This document shows positions 17,472 through 26,048 of a stretch of DNA of 64,000 nt, piece by piece. The notes under the pieces are model-generated. The model was given only the letters and a program-made list of their open reading frames with translations. It made no database searches and was not told where the DNA came from. The stretch is from positions 16,841 to 80,840 of the forward strand of contig JAGKWS010000003.1 in assembly GCA_021151685.1 (NCBI GenBank), written 5' to 3'. This DNA is from Chitinophagaceae bacterium (GTDB lineage: Bacteria; Bacteroidota; Bacteroidia; Chitinophagales; Chitinophagaceae). Numbering within the stretch: position 1 is the first letter of the stretch; the number at the start of each line of letters is the position of its first letter. The translations under genes were made by a program, and so were the position numbers.

Positions 17472-18557
17472 ATGACACAAGAAAACCTGAAGGAGATGCG
17501 GGATCGCACGGCGCATCTGCATCGCTTTCTGCGTATAGAAGACCGCCTTGGCAAACTGGAAAACGACCGTCAGCTGTCGCTGGCTCCCGGTTTCTGGGAC
17601 GATAACGCACGGGCTACCGGAATACTGAAAGAAATAAAAATCAATAAATACTGGGTAGACTTTTACGAACAGGTAAATGGTGCGGTAGAGGATTTTGCCG
17701 TATTGTTCGACTTTTGGAAAGAAGGCGAAGCCCGCGAAGAAGAAGTGCAGGAAGCCTATAACAAAGCACTGCACGATATAGACGAGCTGGAGTTTAAGAG
17801 TACGCTGGATGCACCGGAAGACGAAATGCCGGCCATGCTGGTGATAAACAGTGGAGCAGGTGGTACCGAAAGCCAGGACTGGGCCGAAATGCTGATGCGT
17901 ATGTACCGCATGTATGGCGAAAAGCAGGGATGGAAGGTGAGCGAGGTAGATGTACAATATGGCGATGGTGCAGGCATTAAGCAGGCTACGCTGGAATTTG
18001 ACGGGGCATTTGCCTATGGCTTGCTGAAAGCAGAAAGTGGCGTACACCGATTGGTGCGTATATCTCCGTTCGACTCTAATGCACGCAGGCACACCTCATT
18101 TGCATCGGTATTTGTGTACCCGCTGATAGATGATACCATAGAAATACAGGTGAGCCCGGCCGATTTGGAATGGGCCTTCTTCAGGTCTGGCGGCTCTGGT
18201 GGCCAGAACGTGAACAAGGTAGAAACAGCGGTGCGTCTGAAACACATACCTACGGGCATTATAGTAGAGTGCCAGCAGGCGCGTACACAGGGCGAGAACC
18301 GCGAAAAAGCATTGACCATGCTGAAAAGCCGCCTGTACGAAGAAGAAATGCGCAAGCGCGAAGAAGCCCTGAATGCCGCCAACGCCAACAAGAAAAAGAT
18401 TGAATGGGGCTCGCAGATACGCAGCTACGTATTTCACCCATACAAGATGATAAAAGACCATCGTACCGACCATGAGGTGGGCAATGTGCAACCTGTAATG
18501 GACGGCGAACTGGATGACTTTATAAAGGCATACCTGATGTCGGCACGTGAGACGTAA
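17472..18557 (+). CDS. prfB: Peptide chain release factor 2, no programmed frameshift
   Basis: RF2 ends translation at UGA and UAA codons. The 361-residue frame has the RF2 stop-codon recognition tripeptide SPF ([15 protein letters not shown]) and the peptidyl-hydrolysis GGQ motif ([20 protein letters not shown]). An RF2-type N-terminal helical domain ends in APGFWDD. In many bacteria, including most relatives, prfB has an in-frame UGA near codon 25 and needs a +1 frameshift. Here the matching site reads FLRIED with CTG CGT and no stop, so the gene is one continuous frame. The ABC exporter gene follows after 52 bases and may be co-transcribed. Confidence 0.96.
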   Translation: MTQENLKEMRDRTAHLHRFLRIEDRLGKLENDRQLSLAPGFWDDNARATGILKEIKINKYWVDFYEQVNGAVEDFAVLFDFWKEGEAREEEVQEAYNKALHDIDELEFKSTLDAPEDEMPAMLVINSGAGGTESQDWAEMLMRMYRMYGEKQGWKVSEVDVQYGDGAGIKQATLEFDGAFAYGLLKAESGVHRLVRISPFDSNARRHTSFASVFVYPLIDDTIEIQVSPADLEWAFFRSGGSGGQNVNKVETAVRLKHIPTGIIVECQQARTQGENREKALTMLKSRLYEEEMRKREEALNAANANKKKIEWGSQIRSYVFHPYKMIKDHRTDHEVGNVQPVMDGELDDFIKAYLMSARET

Positions 18558-18609
18558 TAATTTGGGGGGAAGAAGATAGTACCGCAATGGTACCAGACCA
18601 TGTAGAACA

Positions 18610-20382
18610 ATGAGTGCTGCAACACAAAAAAAGAAATCGATAGACCTGAGGCTGCTGGGCCGCATATTTGCTTTTACTGCCCCTTATAGATCTACACTAT
18701 ATCTGGCGGCGGTACTGGCCATTGTATTGGCTGGTCTGTCGCCTTTACGCCCATGGCTCATCAAGCTCTCTGTAGATAAATATGTGGCCGGGCATATGCT
18801 GGAAGGGCTTATTCGCATCAGCATTATTCAGTTTGGGTTGTTGCTGGTAGAGAGTCTATTACGCTTCTGGTTTACCTACAGGGCCAACTGGCTGGGCCAG
18901 ACCGTGGTAAACGATATGCGGAACACGGTGTTTAAGAAAATTCTTCACCAGAATATAGGCTGGTACGACCGTACCCCCATAGGGGCACTCACCACCCGCA
19001 CCATCAACGATATTGAAGCCATCAATGATATATTCTCTGAGGGTATCATCTCTATTGTGGCCGATATACTCACCATCATTTCCATCATTACTGTGATGTT
19101 GCTTACCGACTGGCGACTGACGCTGGTGTGTCTCAGCACGTTTCCGTTGCTGATACTGGCTACGTGGTGGTTCAAGGAAGAGGTGAACAAATCTTTTCAG
19201 CGGGTGCGCAATGCGGTATCGGCCCTCAATGCCTTTGTGCAAGAGCACCTTACCGGTATGTACATAGTACAGGCATTTGCCGCTCAGGATCGCGAACTGG
19301 GCAAGTTCAACAACATCAATAAGGAACACCGTGATGCCAACATTAAGGGCATTTTTGCCTATTCGGTATTTTTTCCGCTGGTAGAGATCATACTGGCATT
19401 GGCATTGGGATTGCTGGTATGGTATGGAGCATCGCGTATACTGCATGCGGGCACTACACCCGGCGATATTATTGCCTTTGTGATGTACCTCAATCTGTTG
19501 TTTCGCCCACTGCGTATGATGGCCGATAAGTTCAATGTATTGCAAATGGGCATTATAGCGGCAGACAGGGTATTTACCGTGCTGGACAGTACCGAAAACC
19601 TGCAAGACAATGGTAGCTTGAAGGCCGATGATATAAAGGGGGAAATACAATTCAAAGATGTTTATTTCCGCTACAAGCCCGAAACGCCCGTACTGCGGGG
19701 AGTTTCTTTTCACCTGCCTGCCGGGCGCACCATGGCGGTGGTGGGGCATACCGGGGCAGGAAAGACATCGCTCATCAGTATTCTGAGCCGCCTATACGAG
19801 ATAGAAAGCGGCCACATTATTATAGACGGCAAAGACCTGAAGGAATACGACATATACAGCCTGCGCCAGCGTATAGGTGTGGTGTTGCAAGATGTTTTCC
19901 TGTTCTCGGGCTCGGTGGCCGATAACATAACCCTGCGCAACCCAGCCATAAGCCGGACGCAGGTGGAGCAAGCCTGCCAAATTTTGGGCATTCACGACTT
20001 CATCACCCGCCTGCCGGGCGGTTACGATTTTCAGGTAATGGAGCGGGGCAGCACCCTGTCGCAGGGGCAGCGGCAATTGCTCTCTTTTGCGCGGGCGTTG
20101 CTGGCCAACCCTGCCATACTGATACTGGATGAAGCCACGTCATCGGTAGATAGCGAAACCGAACAACTGATACAAAAAGCTATAGATACCCTCATCAGCG
20201 GCCGAACCTCTATTGTTATAGCCCATAGACTGTCTACCATCCGCAAGGCCGATGAGATAATAGTGATGGACAAAGGCACCATTATAGAACGCGGCAACCA
20301 CGATGCGCTTATAGCTGCCCAGGGCGAGTACCATAGCCTGTACACGGCGGTGGAAAAGAGTAAGGAGAAAGAGGTATTGTAG
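18610..20382 (+). CDS. MsbA-like ABC exporter (fused membrane and ATPase domains)
   Basis: A 590-residue half-transporter. The N-terminal membrane domain has six hydrophobic helices (to about residue 320), and the C-terminal ATPase domain has Walker A GHTGAGKTS, signature LSQGQRQLL and Walker B ILILDEATSSVD, with the H-loop in IAHRLSTI. As a homodimer in the inner membrane it should export a lipid or hydrophobic compound. The MsbA-like arrangement suggests lipid A core flipping or multidrug export, but substrate cannot be deduced. All ATPase motifs are intact. It lies 52 bases after prfB on the same strand. Confidence 0.92.
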   Translation: MSAATQKKKSIDLRLLGRIFAFTAPYRSTLYLAAVLAIVLAGLSPLRPWLIKLSVDKYVAGHMLEGLIRISIIQFGLLLVESLLRFWFTYRANWLGQTVVNDMRNTVFKKILHQNIGWYDRTPIGALTTRTINDIEAINDIFSEGIISIVADILTIISIITVMLLTDWRLTLVCLSTFPLLILATWWFKEEVNKSFQRVRNAVSALNAFVQEHLTGMYIVQAFAAQDRELGKFNNINKEHRDANIKGIFAYSVFFPLVEIILALALGLLVWYGASRILHAGTTPGDIIAFVMYLNLLFRPLRMMADKFNVLQMGIIAADRVFTVLDSTENLQDNGSLKADDIKGEIQFKDVYFRYKPETPVLRGVSFHLPAGRTMAVVGHTGAGKTSLISILSRLYEIESGHIIIDGKDLKEYDIYSLRQRIGVVLQDVFLFSGSVADNITLRNPAISRTQVEQACQILGIHDFITRLPGGYDFQVMERGSTLSQGQRQLLSFARALLANPAILILDEATSSVDSETEQLIQKAIDTLISGRTSIVIAHRLSTIRKADEIIVMDKGTIIERGNHDALIAAQGEYHSLYTAVEKSKEKEVL

Positions 20383-20394
20383 GTTCGAATAATG

Positions 20395-20628
20395 CTACTT
20401 GTCGTCAACTACGTTTCTACCTCCATCATATCTTAGCGATGCATCCTTCATTATTTTGCTGATACTTTCCGGTGAAACTTCGGCTTTCTCCGCGATTTTT
20501 ATCATCAAACGAGTTTGTGCTTTAACGTTTGATACGATTGTTGGAATTGAGAAAACTAATCTCATGAGGATAATCCCAAGTACAACTATCGCCAATGCGG
20601 CAATTATAAGAAACGCAGATGTGTCCAT
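20395..20628 (-). CDS. 77-residue membrane-anchored small protein
   Basis: A single N-terminal hydrophobic helix (residues ~4-28, AFLIIAALAIVVLGIILMRL) is followed by a soluble tail of about 45 residues rich in Lys/Ser (KAQTRLMIKIAEKAEVSPES). The opposite strand also has an open frame here, but this one has a coherent membrane profile and a plausible start. It is convergent with the ABC exporter, 12 bases from its stop. The function is unknown. Confidence 0.55.
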   Translation of the reverse strand: MDTSAFLIIAALAIVVLGIILMRLVFSIPTIVSNVKAQTRLMIKIAEKAEVSPESISKIMKDASLRYDGGRNVVDDK

Positions 20629-20653
20629 GGCCCTTTAATGTTCAATTATTATT

Positions 20654-20708
20654 GTTCGAATACCAATTCCAATGAAGAAAAAATGGAATTGGTGGTATCA
20701 AACGAACG
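20654..20708. repeat. Long imperfect dyad upstream of the redoxin gene
   Basis: GTTCG..ATACC and ACCAATTCCA on the left pair with TGGAATTGGT and GGTAT..CGAAC on the right, around an A-rich loop, with two small bulges. It lies between the divergent 77-residue gene and the redoxin gene, eight bases before a TATTTTTG box at 20716. It could be an operator, a leader hairpin or a relic. Confidence 0.5.
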
Positions 20709-20715
20709 TACTAAA

Positions 20716-20723
20716 TATTTTTG
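20716..20723 (+). promoter_or_regulatory. TAnnTTTG -7 box for the redoxin gene
   Basis: TATTTTTG lies 65 bases upstream of the ATG at 20789, just after the imperfect dyad. Confidence 0.35.
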
Positions 20724-20788
20724 TAAAATCATCCAACAGTAGATACTATTGAGGCTGATTTGGTCGTTTCAGCTTTGATTCTGTTTCC

Positions 20789-21622
20789 ATGAAAAAAATC
20801 CATTCCCCCATTCTGTGGACTATCCTCTTAGAGGTAGCCACTACATTCATCCGCTTCCGTTGTTCTAGTGCAGTCGATTTTGGCATCAGCTTCTTGTTGT
20901 TCTTTCTGATGGTGTACATCCTGTCGGGCAAGGTTCCTGATAAAGCGTACAGAGTACCGGTAACAGCCATCGTAACCCTTGCCTTGCTTACCGCACTGGC
21001 GTGGGTGCTCGATGGTGCGCCACCCACCGTGGGATGCTTTGATATAGCCGGGCAGGCGTTAGCCTGTGTTTTTGGGTACCTCTATCGCAGATACACAGCC
21101 GCAGCATTCCGTATTGCCATTGTAGCCATATCTGTAGCCATGTCGGTATTCTATTACCTGCGCGGACATGAGTTATGGCTAAATTATCTGAGCTATGGCA
21201 CCGCTACGGGCATTGTACACGAGACAGCACCTACCGATTGGATGAACCAAATAGCCCCATCGGCAGACAAAACCAACTACAAGGCCACCGATATGGTGGT
21301 GCTCGATTTTTTTAATACCCGGTGCGGCTATTGTTTTGCAGCTTTCCCTACAGTACAACAGTACTACGAACAATGGAAAAATAATGACCGGGTGGCCGTT
21401 TATGCCCTCGATATACCCATAAAAGGCGATACTACCGGCATGGCTATGCAAGTAGTACGTGACAGAGGCTTTACATTTCCGGTACTTGTGGGCAACGAAA
21501 ATCTGAAAAAACTATTCAATATTCAGGCCTACCCCACTGTTATAGTGCTGCAACAAAACAACATCATCTTTCGTGGTACAATAGAAGATGCCGGCAAGTT
21601 GGTGGCAGAAAAACTGAAATGA
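20789..21622 (+). CDS. Membrane-anchored thioredoxin-like protein
   Basis: A 277-residue protein with four or five hydrophobic helices in the first ~125 residues, then a thioredoxin domain. The redox motif is C179-G-Y-C182 within VVLDFFNTRCGYCFAAFP, and the cis-proline segment is AYPTVIVL. The membrane part plus a C-terminal TlpA/ResA-like domain suggests a thiol-disulfide enzyme acting outside the cytoplasm, for example in cytochrome c or envelope protein maturation. This is inferred from domain order only. The final 20 codons are repeated, degraded, at 23179. It stands alone, convergent with a T9SS gene. Confidence 0.82.
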   Translation: MKKIHSPILWTILLEVATTFIRFRCSSAVDFGISFLLFFLMVYILSGKVPDKAYRVPVTAIVTLALLTALAWVLDGAPPTVGCFDIAGQALACVFGYLYRRYTAAAFRIAIVAISVAMSVFYYLRGHELWLNYLSYGTATGIVHETAPTDWMNQIAPSADKTNYKATDMVVLDFFNTRCGYCFAAFPTVQQYYEQWKNNDRVAVYALDIPIKGDTTGMAMQVVRDRGFTFPVLVGNENLKKLFNIQAYPTVIVLQQNNIIFRGTIEDAGKLVAEKLK

Positions 21623-21651
21623 TGACATAATGCATATATATGTACACAAAA

Positions 21652-21681
21652 CAGCCCCACAACAATAGCGTTGCAGGGCTG
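21652..21681. terminator. Hairpin between convergent genes
   Basis: A 12-base stem with two mismatches (CAGCCC..CACAAC with GTTG..GGGCTG) lies between the redoxin gene and the T9SS gene. On the minus strand it is followed by TTTTG. Confidence 0.55.
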
Positions 21682-21704
21682 CATATATATTATTTCTTCA
21701 ACAA

Positions 21705-23030
21705 CTACCTAACAACCGTGAATTGCTTCACTACCTTTTCAGTACGTCCCTGCATGGTGAGTATATAACAGCCTGCGGACAAGTTGCCTATCTGTAGTTC
21801 TTCATGATGCTTGTTTACCATTACGGGCGATGTCCAGCTCATATACACACGGCCGGTTGCATCGGTTATGGTAGCCGCATATTGTTTCGTATCCGTCCAG
21901 CTTACGTCTATGTTCATGGTAGTTGTTGCTGGTATCGGGTACACCAAAGCGTTGGCAGTTACATTTACGGCTTCGTTTACACCAGAGGTAGTGTACGGTT
22001 CGTAATGGTAGCGGGTTCTGTAATCGTACTTTGCCACTTCCCACGAACTGCCATTCCATGATTCAGAATATTCATAATCGGGCTTGCCGTAGGTATTGTA
22101 TGAATATCTTACTCTTTCATTTTGCTCATAAGCAGCAGAAATAGTGTTCCATAAAGATTTTGTTGTTTCTATTGGTTGATGATAGGCATCAAACGTAGTA
22201 CTTTGAGCCTTGTAAGAAGGCACCCACACAGACGTGGTAGTATTCCAACTTTCATTCTCAGACTCTATTCTGTTGCCACTGCCATCGTAGGTATGTGTAG
22301 TTCTCATGCTTGGTCTCCATGCAGTACCACTCCAGAATTCCCATAGAATATCAGTCAATTGGTCTGCGGTGTTCCATGTATAAGTATTCTTTGCAAAATT
22401 CTCCCACGTACCGCCTGAAGTACTCCACATTTCCTGTATAAAAGTTGCCTGCTTACCAGATGCTGTATACGTGTAACTAACTCTGCTCAAATTGCTCCAA
22501 AGACCAGTGGCTACATTTCTTTCATACTCTGTATAAGTGGCTACATTACCGGCCCCATCATATGTGTATACCGTTTTAGACTCATTTAGCCATGCGGTAC
22601 CGTCCCACTGCTGCACTACAAAGCTGTCGGCCAAGCCTGAGGTGTTGTAATAGGTCGTCATTTTAGCACTGGCAGGGTCGTAAGTAGTGCCATTATGCTC
22701 GTAATAATAACCTGTTTCCGAGTCCCAGTTCCAAGTCAGCCACATATCGTCAAACGTTCCGCCCCTACTTCCCAGGTAGCTGAATGTAGTAGAATCTGTA
22801 AAGCGAAGAGCGGTACCGTCATGCTCCATGTTAGCTACCGATGTCAGCCTAACATCTGTAGCGGTGGTTTTTGATGCAAATTTTTTCGTGCTTGTGGCTC
22901 TGTGCAGGCTGCGAATAGCCTTATTTTCGTTGCCCCAATAGGATGGGAATTGCTGTATCTTTTGCGCACTCGCATCAGAGATTAGCAAAATTGTAGCTAC
23001 TACAACCAGCGGGATAAATAGTTTCTTCAT
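21705..23030 (-). CDS. Secreted YD/RHS-like repeat protein with type A T9SS sorting domain
   Basis: A 441-residue protein with signal peptide (MKKLFIPLVVVATILLISDASA). The middle (residues ~100-350) has about six to seven imperfect repeats of roughly 40 residues built on aromatic text such as YTYDGAGNVATYTEYERN and W.....W.........YTYN, reminiscent of YD/RHS-type beta-wraps. The C-terminal ~80 residues form a Por sorting domain (VYPIPATTTMNIDV ... CYILTMQGRTEKVVKQF), which predicts type IX export. No enzyme motif is seen. A TACATTTG box lies 26 bases before the ATG, at 23057-23064. The gene sits between the intact and the decayed copy of the redoxin 3' end. Confidence 0.82.
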   Translation of the reverse strand: MKKLFIPLVVVATILLISDASAQKIQQFPSYWGNENKAIRSLHRATSTKKFASKTTATDVRLTSVANMEHDGTALRFTDSTTFSYLGSRGGTFDDMWLTWNWDSETGYYYEHNGTTYDPASAKMTTYYNTSGLADSFVVQQWDGTAWLNESKTVYTYDGAGNVATYTEYERNVATGLWSNLSRVSYTYTASGKQATFIQEMWSTSGGTWENFAKNTYTWNTADQLTDILWEFWSGTAWRPSMRTTHTYDGSGNRIESENESWNTTTSVWVPSYKAQSTTFDAYHQPIETTKSLWNTISAAYEQNERVRYSYNTYGKPDYEYSESWNGSSWEVAKYDYRTRYHYEPYTTSGVNEAVNVTANALVYPIPATTTMNIDVSWTDTKQYAATITDATGRVYMSWTSPVMVNKHHEELQIGNLSAGCYILTMQGRTEKVVKQFTVVR

Positions 23031-23056
23031 ACGAAGGTGTTTTTTTTGATGAATAG

Positions 23057-23064
23057 CAAATGTA
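23057..23064 (-). promoter_or_regulatory. TAnnTTTG -7 box for the T9SS gene
   Basis: TACATTTG on the minus strand ends 26 bases before the ATG at 23030. Confidence 0.42.
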
Positions 23065-23178
23065 TGGGTGTTCTCTTTTTGGCGTGGTTAAACAAATTGT
23101 TAAATCACACTTATGTACATTTGCCATACTTCTGCTCTTTTTGCATAAATCGCTCATCGGCAACACCTCCATGCTATC

Positions 23179-23243
23179 AACATCATCTTTTGCGGCAATA
23201 TAGCAGGTGCCGGCAAGATGGTGGCAGAAAAATTGAAACAGTA
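23179..23243 (+). pseudogene. Remnant of a second thioredoxin-like gene (last ~20 codons)
   Basis: Reading this stretch gives NIIFCGNIAGAGKMVAEKLKQ and a stop. This matches the end of the redoxin gene at 21560-21622 (NIIFRGTIEDAGKLVAEKLK and a stop). By my count 51 of 60 aligned bases agree. Upstream of 23179 no similarity to the redoxin gene can be seen, so only the 3' tail survives. Neither a start nor a full frame exists here. Confidence 0.78.
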
Positions 23244-23286
23244 ATACCAATCACATTAAATCTAAAAAGCATACTGGCCCACCCTA

Positions 23287-23685
23287 CTACCCCAACGTTG
23301 TCTCTATATCTATACTCCCCTTCAGTATTTTGTGCGTAGGGCAGGCATTGGCTATGGCTATCAGGCGGTTGCTATTGGCTTCATCCATTTTGTTTTCGGT
23401 AGTGATGATGCGGGTGAAAACAGTCTGGTTTTGGTCGACCCTGTTCAGTAGTACATCTACCGTTATCTTGCCGGTTGCCCATTGCTTACGTTCGGCATAC
23501 ATACGCAGGGTAATGGCCGTACATGATGCCAGTGCTGCCGCCATCAACTCGAACGGATTAAAGCCACGATCTGCCCCACCCTCTGCCGGTGGTTCATCGG
23601 CAATAATCGATTTTTCGCCCGCTGTTATTACGGTTTTGTATGGCTCGTTGCCAATCTCAGCTTTTACCTGCACTTTAGAAATCAT
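23287..23685 (-). CDS. OsmC/Ohr-family protein
   Basis: A 132-residue OsmC-fold protein, expected to reduce organic hydroperoxides in the cytoplasm with paired cysteines. The first family cysteine lies in AAALASCTAITLRMYAERK (residue ~55) and the second in ANACPTHKIL (residue ~113), both present. RGFNPFELM before the first cysteine is also typical. Its start overlaps the pirin stop by four bases (ATGA), so the two are translated together. The pairing suggests a shared oxidative-stress role. Confidence 0.9.
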   Translation of the reverse strand: MISKVQVKAEIGNEPYKTVITAGEKSIIADEPPAEGGADRGFNPFELMAAALASCTAITLRMYAERKQWATGKITVDVLLNRVDQNQTVFTRIITTENKMDEANSNRLIAIANACPTHKILKGSIDIETTLG

Positions 23686-24560
23686 ATTTTACGTTTTGGG
23701 TAAGGAACAAATTCGGTTTCGCCGGGCACTTTGGGGAATAGTTGCGCATCCCAATCGGCCTTGGCCTTTTGTATCAAATCAATGTCTGACGATACAAAAT
23801 TCCAGTCTATATGCCGCGCCTCAGGGAATGGCTCTCCGCCAAAAATATAGACAGTAGAATGGGGCATTAGCTCAAACTCGCACAGGGCAGCATCTTTGGC
23901 TATCAGCAGTTGTTTGGGGCCATATTCTTCGCCACCATCCTTTACACCACCGTCCAGTATATACAGCCCGCTTTCGCCAAACAGATGACTGCCCAGCTTT
24001 ACTGAGGTAGCCGCCTCGTTCTTCAGTTCTATAAAGTACAACTTGCTGTGTACCGGCACCGGCGATTTTCGGCCCATTACCTCGCCCGCAATCAGTTTGA
24101 TGCGCAGCCCCTGCTCTTCCCATTCAGGTATATCCTCCTTGGCCACATGGGCAAACGAAGGTTCTGATTGCTCGAGATGTTTGGGCAATGCTACCCATAT
24201 TTGCAGTCCGTGCAACATCTTTTCGGAATGCCGCAACCGCTCCGGTGTTCTTTCAGAGTGTACCACACCCTTGCCGGCGGTCATCCAGTTCACTGCTCCG
24301 GGTTGTATCTCCAGCTCGGTACCAATACTATCGCGGTGCATAATGGCTCCTTCAAACAAAAAAGTAAGCGTAGATAGCCCTATGTGCGGATGTGGCAATA
24401 CATCCATATTCTGCCGTTCATTCATTTTGGCAGGCCCCATATGGTCTATAAACACAAACGGGCCTACACTCCGTTTCTGGATAAACGGCAATAGCCTACC
24501 CACCAAAAAGTTGCCAATATTGGCGGCACGTTCTTCAATTATCAAACTTACATTAGACAT
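23682..24560 (-). CDS. Pirin family protein
   Basis: A 292-residue bicupin of the pirin family. Metal ligands are visible in the N-terminal cupin: PHPHIGLSTLTFLFEG supplies two histidines, with further His and Glu in HRDSIG and the GAVNWMTAGKGVVHSE segment. The C-terminal cupin begins at LYFIELK and is followed by the usual HLFGESGLYILDG region. Bacterial pirins act as quercetinases or as redox-sensitive partners of other proteins; which applies here is unknown. It is the first gene of a two-gene unit with the OsmC protein. Confidence 0.92.
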   Translation of the reverse strand: MSNVSLIIEERAANIGNFLVGRLLPFIQKRSVGPFVFIDHMGPAKMNERQNMDVLPHPHIGLSTLTFLFEGAIMHRDSIGTELEIQPGAVNWMTAGKGVVHSERTPERLRHSEKMLHGLQIWVALPKHLEQSEPSFAHVAKEDIPEWEEQGLRIKLIAGEVMGRKSPVPVHSKLYFIELKNEAATSVKLGSHLFGESGLYILDGGVKDGGEEYGPKQLLIAKDAALCEFELMPHSTVYIFGGEPFPEARHIDWNFVSSDIDLIQKAKADWDAQLFPKVPGETEFVPYPKRKI

Positions 24561-24793
24561 AAATCAGCAATCACATTTGAAAAAAAATACAACCCCTTTG
24601 AAAAATCTACACAAGAAGGCATCCAGTTGTTTGTACAGCACTTACACTACACGATGTAAAATACAAACTAATGGCCGAACTACTTCTGAGTCAAGTCCCC
24701 CGCTGCATTATTATTATTCTGACAGAATGTTTATAAAAGTGAAGGATGATTGAAGTTTTGACGACAAAATATGCTGCACCAACATATCACTCA

Positions 24794-24801
24794 TATCTTT
24801 G
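24794..24801 (+). promoter_or_regulatory. TAnnTTTG -7 box for the antitoxin-like gene
   Basis: TATCTTTG ends 32 bases before the ATG at 24834. The gap before it (24561-24793) shows no gene. Confidence 0.45.
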
Positions 24802-24833
24802 TAATTGACTATCGAAAGCTAAAAACAAACAAC

Positions 24834-25070
24834 ATGTACACGACATATCATTTTTCATCTGCTCAAGAGTTAAACTCAGATATTATTGACCCCATAAAAA
24901 CAGCTTTCCAGTCTAAGCCGATAACCATCATCATAGAGGAAGACACCAACGGCTATGAACTGACAACTGAAATGAAATCTGTACTCACGGAACGAGTACA
25001 GGAAGAGGAAAGTACTTATTTGACTGGCAAAGAATCCATTGACCAACTTAAAGAAAAGTATGCGGTATAA
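24834..25070 (+). CDS. Solitary antitoxin-like protein
   Basis: The ATG at 24834 (not the upstream in-frame one at 24771) follows a TAnnTTTG box. The 78-residue product (MYTTYHFSSAQELNSDIIDP start, then PITIIIEEDTNGYELT, ending in a helix with LKEKYAV) matches the layout of small Bacteroidota antitoxins of the RelE/ParE-type systems: a beta-strand DNA-binding front and a charged C-terminal helix that binds the toxin. Such genes are normally followed within a few bases by a toxin gene. Here a hairpin and a convergent unrelated gene follow, so the toxin is missing. The assignment is from resemblance only. Confidence 0.6.
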   Translation: MYTTYHFSSAQELNSDIIDPIKTAFQSKPITIIIEEDTNGYELTTEMKSVLTERVQEEESTYLTGKESIDQLKEKYAV

Positions 25071-25080
25071 GCCATAAAAT

Positions 25081-25116
25081 ATTGAAAGGGAACGCCTCGC
25101 AGCATTCCCCTTCAAT
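25081..25116. terminator. Hairpin terminator after the antitoxin-like gene
   Basis: Fifteen bases (ATTGAAAGGGAACGC) pair with GCATTCCCCTTCAAT through two G-T pairs, around a 6-base loop. It lies ten bases after the stop. There is no long T-run, but the stem is strong and serves the convergent gene too. Confidence 0.65.
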
Positions 25117-25138
25117 AAAGCTATCTTGTAAAAACAAT

Positions 25139-25438
25139 TTACGGAAACTGATACCCTATACCCTTCTCGGCTGCAAAATTTCTGATGCTCATATAGGAAA
25201 TTGTCCCACCTTCATCAGACACGGCCAAATACACATCTACCTCCTCACTGGTCATCGTAGTTACACCATCGGCATATCCGGCCAACCATTCTTCGCGTTC
25301 GCTTGCATCAAAAGGACATATCAAAATATCCTCAATCAGGTATCCTACCCCACCCAGTGTAAACTCGGTGTCTATAAGGTCTTCAAAGTCCTCGGCAATT
25401 TCGGCAGCCTCATCGTGGCTGAATGGTGTCAATTCCAT
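25139..25438 (-). CDS. Acidic 99-residue protein, unknown
   Basis: A soluble, strongly acidic protein (MELTPFSHDEAAEIAEDFED; later CPFDASEREEWLAGYADGV and SEEVDVYLAVSDEGG) with no signal or membrane segment. It lies 40 bases after the IscA-type gene on the same strand, suggesting co-transcription. I do not recognise a family. Composition and codon use match the neighbours. Confidence 0.6.
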   Translation of the reverse strand: MELTPFSHDEAAEIAEDFEDLIDTEFTLGGVGYLIEDILICPFDASEREEWLAGYADGVTTMTSEEVDVYLAVSDEGGTISYMSIRNFAAEKGIGYQFP

Positions 25439-25478
25439 ATTGTCTTACAGAAATACTGAATCCTCTATTTCGCCCTAC

Positions 25479-25829
25479 TTATACTGCAAAAGAGCTACCA
25501 CATCCGCAAGAGCTGCTGGCATTGGGGTTATTGAATACAAAACCGCGCGCATTTAAGCCGTCGGAATAGTCTACCGTCATACCCAGCAAATAGATACCGT
25601 GTGCATCCTTCATTATTACGGGTATGCCTTTTATTTCGTAAGCGCGGTCATCGTCTTCCATACGGTCGAAGCCCAACACATAACTCAGGCCCGAGCAGCC
25701 CCCACCCTTTACACCTATGCGCAGGTATTGACTGGCATCGAAACCCGGCTCACTCATCAGGCGTTTTACTTCTGCTATGGCATTGCCACTCAGCTTCACT
25801 GGTGCTTCTGTTGCTATTGTTGCTTCCAT
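25479..25829 (-). CDS. IscA/ErpA-type iron-sulfur cluster assembly protein
   Basis: The ATG at 25829 gives 116 residues, the family's normal length; the frame is open upstream but that text is not family-like. The A-type carrier cysteines are all present: GGGCSGLSYVLGF in the middle and SCGCG at the C-terminus (cysteine, about 64 residues, then Cys-Gly-Cys). The protein should carry a 2Fe-2S or 4Fe-4S cluster and pass it to apo-proteins. No other isc or suf gene lies in the window. Confidence 0.93.
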   Translation of the reverse strand: MEATIATEAPVKLSGNAIAEVKRLMSEPGFDASQYLRIGVKGGGCSGLSYVLGFDRMEDDDRAYEIKGIPVIMKDAHGIYLLGMTVDYSDGLNARGFVFNNPNASSSCGCGSSFAV

Positions 25830-25991
25830 TGTGTTATCTGTAATTATTGCAAAACTACGAACAACACCCACCCTTGCCAAATAAGACCACTTGCAGCATA
25901 GGCAAAACCAATTCATTCATCACACAATACAATATTGCCCGGCGGCAGGTGGGCCGGGCAGGTGTGGTTTCGTCATGTCGGGCATACTTAC

Positions 25992-25999
25992 TACATTTG
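25992..25999 (+). promoter_or_regulatory. TAnnTTTG -7 box for the methyltransferase
   Basis: TACATTTG lies 49 bases before the ATG at 26049. A TTTC at 25968-25971 is the nearest -33-like text. Confidence 0.4.
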
Positions 26000-26048
26000 G
26001 CACAAGCATAACCATTTTAACCGTTACTCGATTTTGACCAAGCCTTCA

